A DNA stretch of 7,835 bases, taken from contig JAEXNS010000196.1 in the NCBI GenBank assembly GCA_023439605.1, positions 1 through 7,835 of the forward strand, given 5' to 3'. Numbering within the stretch: position 1 is the stretch's first letter; each line of letters opens with the position of its first letter. The position numbers were made by a program, and so were the translations under genes. The notes beneath the pieces were generated by a model that did not search any database, was not told where the DNA came from, and saw only the letters and a program-made list of their open reading frames with translations. The stretch comes from Bacillota bacterium (GTDB taxonomy: Bacteria; Bacillota; Clostridia; Oscillospirales; Ruminococcaceae). Shown piece after piece: positions 3,967 through 7,835 of this stretch.

Positions 3967-6249
3967 TTAATTTATATATTGTTTTATATCTTTTATCTGA
4001 TTTTTTAAAATTGCCTCTACAAAAGAATCATAGGAAGTATATTTATCACGATAATGTTCATACAAACTAGATTTAGAATATCTGACTATTTCGGTTTTAT
4101 ATCCATTGAATGCATTTGTATCCATTGAGCAATATTCATTAAATATTTTCTCTGCTTTTGATGTGTACTTACTTGGGATAGCGTATAAACGTCCATTTAT
4201 AGTGATAGTATAACAGTCTTCATTTGTAAAATAATAAGGCTGAACTTCTGTAATGATTTCATCCATTTCTTTTGTCCATTCTAAAAGGGTATATATATCC
4301 AGATTAACGGGTTTTTGTGTAAATATATATTTTGTATTATTGGAAAATTGATAATGTGAAGGTGGATGAATGTATATGTTTGAACTATAATCATTTTTAT
4401 TATTAAAATTATTTTTTAATTGTGTGATGCTTTTACTTAAGAGAGAATCTTTATATAAATATTCTTCATCAATATTGAGGTACTTGTTTTCAATCAGCAA
4501 ATTTATTGTGTGAGTGAAATGGGAAAATACAGGGAATAAATCATTGATTATAAGTAAAGTATCATCTGGTTTTAAAAGTTGTTCTAAATCTTGTTCTAGC
4601 CAATCTTTTTTATATGCATTACATAATTTTTCTTTAAACTCTTTTGTCGGATTAAATTTTTCTGAATGAGAAACACTACCTAATTTAGAACTTATAGTCA
4701 TTGTCGAAAAATTCATAGACATATATTTTGTTCGTTCCAAATCATTATTTTTGGGGTTTAGAGATGAGTGTAAATTTTTAATTAACATTTCAGCATACTC
4801 ATCACTTAATGAAAGTTCAGAAAGCATGTAGTTTATTTCATTATCTATTGAATAAGATTTGCTTAAATTTAATCCAAAATTAAAATAATAATCAATTGTG
4901 AAATAGTTAAAATATTGATACATAGAGTATTCTTCAAAGCTTAATTTTGCTTTTTTGTCGATCATTTTTTGGTTTGCCTGAGTTACTAATTGTATATATT
5001 TTTTATTAGTAATTATAAGTGGGGTGTAATCTTCATAATTATAAGTGTTTAAAGGTGCAATTTGATCAGAACTTAGAGACAATAGCTTTATATTATTTAC
5101 AGAAGGAATATATCGTTCTAAACCAAATCCATTTGCAGTATTTCCAGTTAGGACTAAAACCACAGATATCGCAAATATAGAAACATATCTTACTAAAGGT
5201 ACAAGAAAAGTTTTAAATCCCCTTTTGGTTATGGTTTCAAAAATTATAAATATAATTGCAGATAAAATAATTGCAGGAATAATATATTTGCTTTTTAAAA
5301 ATAAAGATATTATGGATATTAAGATAATATACAAATTTATATGATAGAAAAGTTTTAAAGTAAAAGGATTTCCTACGTCCTCGCTTTTTCGTTTTTTGTA
5401 TATATAATAAGTTAAAAATAGATATATCATTATGCTTATTGAGTATAAAGTAACCCATAGAAGAAAGAAATGGGAGAAATTATAATGTGTGCTGCTAAAA
5501 AAATAATCACTTAAAGTGGAGTGTCTTAGAAGAGAAATTAAGCCACCTATAGGGCTAGAATAAATTACATTTGAAATCATTAATGATTCTAAGTTTAATC
5601 CATAAACTTTATCAAAAAAAATCAAAATGATTGCCGTGGGGATTAACGGGATACTTATGTTTACTATGATATTATATATCACACCTTCAAATATACTTCC
5701 ACAACATGATAAGGTGAAAACAGTTATGGTATATAGCATTATCATTATAAGTAATCCATAAATATAGTAATGAATTAAAGAATTATTTGAAAGAAAATCA
5801 TAATTTTTGTCCCAGTTTTTTGAAATCAAGTGACCTGTATTGTTTATTATAAAACTAAAAATAGAAGAAAATAAGTATGGAACTAAATATATAAGTAAAC
5901 CAGAAAAGAAATCACTTAAAAATCTCTGTTTAGTGTTTATAGGTAAAGAGTAAATCATGTCTACTTCGGATTTTTTGTAAAGATAGCTAAAATTGTTAAA
6001 GGCAATTATTACACCTATAAAAGTAGCACATATAAGGCTTATAAAGCTTATTATATCATAAAATTCACTGTTAAAAACAGTGTCATCTAAATTTATTGAA
6101 TCTATAATTTGACTGATATAAAAAAGTGGCACAGCCGTCAATTGCAGTATTATAGAAATAATAAAAAATTTCTTATTTATTTTCAATTTGTAAAGGAAAT
6201 TTTTGCAACACATACAGTTGGATTTATTTTTCAATTGGATGGTATTCAT
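3967..6249 (-). CDS. ABC-2-type transporter permease with large C-terminal domain
   Basis: This is the membrane subunit of an exporter powered by the ATPase encoded just upstream. From the chosen start it has 760 residues. Hydrophobic segments lie at about 28-48, 66-90, 113-136, 161-181, 187-212, 258-284, 304-318, 322-338 and 350-369, plus a weak one near 228-242. The segment EVDMIYSLPINTKQRFLSDF (95-114) is the familiar ABC-2 pattern after the second helix, and KRKSEDVGNPF (286-296) matches permeases of the YtrC/YtrD kind. Residues 370-760 form a non-membrane domain that I cannot assign. Start: an ATG at 6270 is possible, but GGAGGG eight bases before the ATG at 6249 decides for the latter. 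The gene overlaps the ATPase gene by 26 bases, so translation is coupled. The substrate is unknown; related systems handle antimicrobial peptides or envelope stress. Confidence 0.85.
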   Translation of the reverse strand: MNTIQLKNKSNCMCCKNFLYKLKINKKFFIISIILQLTAVPLFYISQIIDSINLDDTVFNSEFYDIISFISLICATFIGVIIAFNNFSYLYKKSEVDMIYSLPINTKQRFLSDFFSGLLIYLVPYLFSSIFSFIINNTGHLISKNWDKNYDFLSNNSLIHYYIYGLLIMIMLYTITVFTLSCCGSIFEGVIYNIIVNISIPLIPTAIILIFFDKVYGLNLESLMISNVIYSSPIGGLISLLRHSTLSDYFFSSTHYNFSHFFLLWVTLYSISIMIYLFLTYYIYKKRKSEDVGNPFTLKLFYHINLYIILISIISLFLKSKYIIPAIILSAIIFIIFETITKRGFKTFLVPLVRYVSIFAISVVLVLTGNTANGFGLERYIPSVNNIKLLSLSSDQIAPLNTYNYEDYTPLIITNKKYIQLVTQANQKMIDKKAKLSFEEYSMYQYFNYFTIDYYFNFGLNLSKSYSIDNEINYMLSELSLSDEYAEMLIKNLHSSLNPKNNDLERTKYMSMNFSTMTISSKLGSVSHSEKFNPTKEFKEKLCNAYKKDWLEQDLEQLLKPDDTLLIINDLFPVFSHFTHTINLLIENKYLNIDEEYLYKDSLLSKSITQLKNNFNNKNDYSSNIYIHPPSHYQFSNNTKYIFTQKPVNLDIYTLLEWTKEMDEIITEVQPYYFTNEDCYTITINGRLYAIPSKYTSKAEKIFNEYCSMDTNAFNGYKTEIVRYSKSSLYEHYRDKYTSYDSFVEAILKNQIKDIKQYIN

Positions 6250-7138
6250 ATCCCAAGCCCTCCATTTCATATATGAATATTTCTTCTAAAGTTAAAGGTA
6301 GTATATCTAAAATTAGTGGTTTCTTTTTCATAATTTCTTTTTTAATAATACTTATGTCTCCTTTAATAATTAAATGGTATATACTTTCGTTTTTTTCAAA
6401 ATGCAATATATCTAAGCCGTTAAAGTCATCTTTTGAGTAAATGTTTTTATTATATTCATTTGAAAAAGCGACTTGTATTTTATGGATGTTACTTTTTATA
6501 TCATCTAAGTTTCTTGAAAAAACCATTTTCCCTTTATGAAGTAATGCAACGGTATCACAAAGTTCATTTATCTCTTTTAGATTATGAGAGGATATAACCA
6601 CTGTTAATTCTCTGTCAATCATTGCGTCTACTAGTATTTTCTTCACTATTATTCTCATAGTAGGGTCTAACCCGTCGAAAGCTTCATCAAGTAAAAGATA
6701 TTCTGTTTGGCAAGATAAAGCTATTGCAACAATGGCTTGCCTTTTCATACCTTTAGAAAATGTACGTATTTTTTTATTTAGTGGTAATTTTATGGTTTCT
6801 ATTAAATTTTCAAAAATTTTCTCAGAAAAGTTGTTGTAGAAGTTTTTGTAAAATTTTTTTAATTCAAGTAAGGTGTATTTTGAAAATTGAATAGTTTCAT
6901 CGTTTATAAAAAAGATTTTTTTCTTTGTGTCATTGTTATCGAAAACAGTTTTACCATCTACTAAAACTTGACCCTCTTCTTGACTATATATACCGCTTAT
7001 AAGACGTAATATGGTTGATTTGCCTGCACCATTTGAACCAAGCAGACCATATGCGGTTCCTTTTTCAATAGTTAAATCTATAGAATCAAGAACAGGGGTT
7101 TTATCAAATTTTTTTACAACTTGCTTTAGTTCAATCAT
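6224..7138 (-). CDS. ABC transporter ATP-binding protein (YtrB-like)
   Basis: This 304-residue cytoplasmic ATPase powers the downstream permease. Walker A is GSNGAGKS (34-41). The signature is the variant FSKGM (127-131) in place of LSGGQ. Walker B is YLLLDE (147-152) with catalytic Glu152, followed by the D-loop GLDP (156-159). The switch histidine is His185 in ISSHN. At the Q-loop position the sequence reads FINDE (77-81), so the usual glutamine seems replaced by Asp80. FSKGMKRQ and an acidic Q-loop fit my memory of ATPases paired with YtrA-type regulators. Residues beyond about 210 form a C-terminal extension seen in drug- and peptide-exporter ATPases. The start is set by GAGGTGG seven bases upstream, and its ATG shares one base with the regulator stop codon (TAATG). 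Confidence 0.93.
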   Translation of the reverse strand: MIELKQVVKKFDKTPVLDSIDLTIEKGTAYGLLGSNGAGKSTILRLISGIYSQEEGQVLVDGKTVFDNNDTKKKIFFINDETIQFSKYTLLELKKFYKNFYNNFSEKIFENLIETIKLPLNKKIRTFSKGMKRQAIVAIALSCQTEYLLLDEAFDGLDPTMRIIVKKILVDAMIDRELTVVISSHNLKEINELCDTVALLHKGKMVFSRNLDDIKSNIHKIQVAFSNEYNKNIYSKDDFNGLDILHFEKNESIYHLIIKGDISIIKKEIMKKKPLILDILPLTLEEIFIYEMEGLGYEYHPIEK

Positions 7139-7491
7139 TATAATTCCACCTCTTTAATATAATCTATCAATTCGTTTTTTGTTAGTCCAGAAGTTAAAGC
7201 TTCTCTTACACAATGGTCAAAATCAAATAAAATATAACTTTTTATATGTTCTTGATCTATCTTGCCAACAAAACTACCTCTTCCAGATAGTGAATAAGTT
7301 ATATTTGTTCTTTCCAATTCAAGGTATGCTTTTGCAACTGTATTTGGATTAATACCCAGCTGTTTGGCTAGACTTCTTACACTTGGAATTTGGTCTCCTT
7401 CATGTAAAACACCTTTAATAATTAATTCGGATATTTTTTTGTATATTTGCTCATATATAGGGACTCGACTTTGTAAATCAATATTGATCAT
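7138..7491 (-). CDS. GntR-family transcriptional regulator, YtrA subfamily
   Basis: This 117-residue DNA-binding protein has an N-terminal winged helix-turn-helix and only about 40 further residues, the short form typical of the YtrA subgroup, which lacks a metabolite-binding domain. Visible marks are VPIYEQI (10-16), the helix-turn-helix PSVRSLAKQLGINPNTVAKAY (36-56) and the wing SGRGSFV (69-75). The C-terminal helices (about 78-117) probably dimerise. A GTG at 7500 could extend it by three residues, but AAAGGA would sit almost against it; the ATG at 7491 has a 10-base spacing and is preferred. It is first in an operon with the ATPase and permease, and by family precedent likely represses that operon. 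The divergent lipoprotein gene could also be a target. Confidence 0.92.
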   Translation of the reverse strand: MINIDLQSRVPIYEQIYKKISELIIKGVLHEGDQIPSVRSLAKQLGINPNTVAKAYLELERTNITYSLSGRGSFVGKIDQEHIKSYILFDFDHCVREALTSGLTKNELIDYIKEVEL

Positions 7492-7544
7492 ATTTATCAC
7501 TTCCTTTATAAAATATTAAGCGTACTACCTTTTTTATTACAATT

Positions 7545-7573
7545 ATTATACTATATGAAGATTTTATTGTCAA
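7545..7573 (-). promoter_or_regulatory. Consensus sigma-A promoter of the GntR-ABC operon
   Basis: TTGACA (7573-7568) and TATAAT (7550-7545) match the consensus exactly and are spaced 17 bases apart. A promoter this strong at the head of a regulator operon suggests it is normally held down by a repressor, probably the GntR protein. Transcription should start near 7538, with a leader of about 47 bases. ATTATAC occurs over the -10 box (7545-7551) and again upstream of the -35 box (7581-7587), and may be part of an operator, though the motif is short and AT-rich. Confidence 0.9.
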
Positions 7574-7627
7574 TAAAAAAATTATACAGTAATTAATATG
7601 TAGATTTATATGTTGATTTTATTTATT

Positions 7628-7666
7628 AATAATCATAGATAAATTCAAAATATACTTGTGATTATT
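7628..7666. promoter_or_regulatory. Possible operator: inverted repeat over the lipoprotein -35 box
   Basis: AATAATCA (7628-7635) and TGATTATT (7659-7666) are perfect 8-bp inverted arms 23 bases apart. The right arm overlaps the -35 box, and TGATTAT recurs at 7670-7676 between the two boxes. The sequence is AT-rich, so chance is possible. Confidence 0.3.
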
Positions 7667-7684
7667 TAGTGATTATGGTACAAT
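7656..7684 (+). promoter_or_regulatory. Extended -10 promoter of the lipoprotein gene
   Basis: TTGTGA (7656-7661) and TACAAT (7679-7684) are spaced 17 bases apart, with TGG directly before the -10 box. Transcription should start near 7691, about 67 bases before the ATG. It points away from the GntR-ABC promoter; the -35 boxes are about 83 bases apart. Confidence 0.8.
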
Positions 7685-7757
7685 ATAAATATATTTTATT
7701 TTGATATTTAACAAAAACAAGTTAAAATATATAAATTTGAAAAGGTGGTTAATTGCA

Positions 7758-7835
7758 ATGAATGGGAAAAAAATATTAATAGGTATTTTGTCCTTATTAT
7801 TAGTAGGTTCATTTTCTGCCTGTCAAGGTAAAGTA
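7758..7835 (+). CDS. Predicted lipoprotein, N-terminal fragment (runs off window)
   Basis: Only the first 26 residues are present. They form a lipoprotein signal peptide: MNGKK, a hydrophobic stretch ILIGILSLLLVGSF, and the lipobox FSAC with the lipid-bearing Cys22, followed by QGKV. The mature protein should be anchored to the outer face of the membrane. AAAGGTGG (7741-7748), one base off the ideal site, lies nine bases before the ATG. It is divergent from the GntR-ABC operon and has its own promoter. Whether it is a binding protein, peptidase or other lipoprotein cannot be told from this fragment. Confidence 0.85.
   Translation, partial: MNGKKILIGILSLLLVGSFSACQGKV

Noticed and set aside
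5237..5458. Minus-strand open frame of 73 codons
   Set aside because: It is an alternative frame within the permease membrane domain, and the permease frame is intact across it.
1..7835. CRISPR array, tRNA or rRNA genes
   Set aside because: No regularly spaced repeats with unique spacers, and no cloverleaf or rRNA sequence recognised; the only tandem repeats are the 10-bp units at 3829-3867.

Overview
The window is AT-rich chromosomal DNA from a low-GC Gram-positive bacterium, most likely a member of the Clostridia (Bacillota). The evidence is the strong AGGAGG-type ribosome binding sites, near-consensus sigma-A promoters with 17-base spacers, a single-chain homodimeric glycyl-tRNA synthetase, a YtrA-type GntR regulator with its ABC exporter, and a lipoprotein signal of Gram-positive type. 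Genus cannot be settled from the sequence. Every complete gene lies on the minus strand; only a truncated lipoprotein gene at the right edge is on the plus strand.

Left part (1-2650), housekeeping. Two terminator hairpins at 16-105 mark a tail-to-tail junction with an unseen plus-strand gene. Then, in order of transcription (right to left), come a promoter at 2622-2650, glycyl-tRNA synthetase (1206-2585), a small four-helix membrane protein of unknown function (692-1174), and ribosomal protein S20 (267-527). S20 has its own promoter (641-669), a hairpin-rich leader of about 107 bases, and a strong intrinsic terminator (219-249). No T-box is visible before the synthetase gene.

Middle part (2690-3958), the most unusual stretch. 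A membrane-anchored DUF4230 protein gene (2973-3737) lies between two direct copies of a roughly 95-bp intergenic repeat (2690-2785 and 3864-3958) that is about 80% identical between copies and much richer in GC than its surroundings. Between the left copy and the gene lie two long perfect inverted repeats (2829-2871 and 2919-2968) that share a 10-base core, so the core occurs four times in 127 bp. Upstream of the gene's promoter (3795-3823) is a 10-bp-period array of GTAATC motifs (3829-3867). These features look like a small accessory island or repeat hot spot, with a possible regulator site.

Right part (3967-7573), a translationally coupled three-gene operon transcribed from a fully consensus promoter (7545-7573): a YtrA-type GntR repressor (7138-7491), an ABC ATPase (6224-7138) and a large ABC-2-type permease (3967-6249) whose second half is a roughly 390-residue non-membrane domain. 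The repressor stop and ATPase start share one base, and the ATPase and permease genes overlap by 26 bases. By analogy with YtrA systems, the repressor probably controls its own operon in response to envelope stress or an antimicrobial; this is inference. Divergent from it, an extended -10 promoter (7656-7684) drives a lipoprotein gene that runs off the window (7758 onward).
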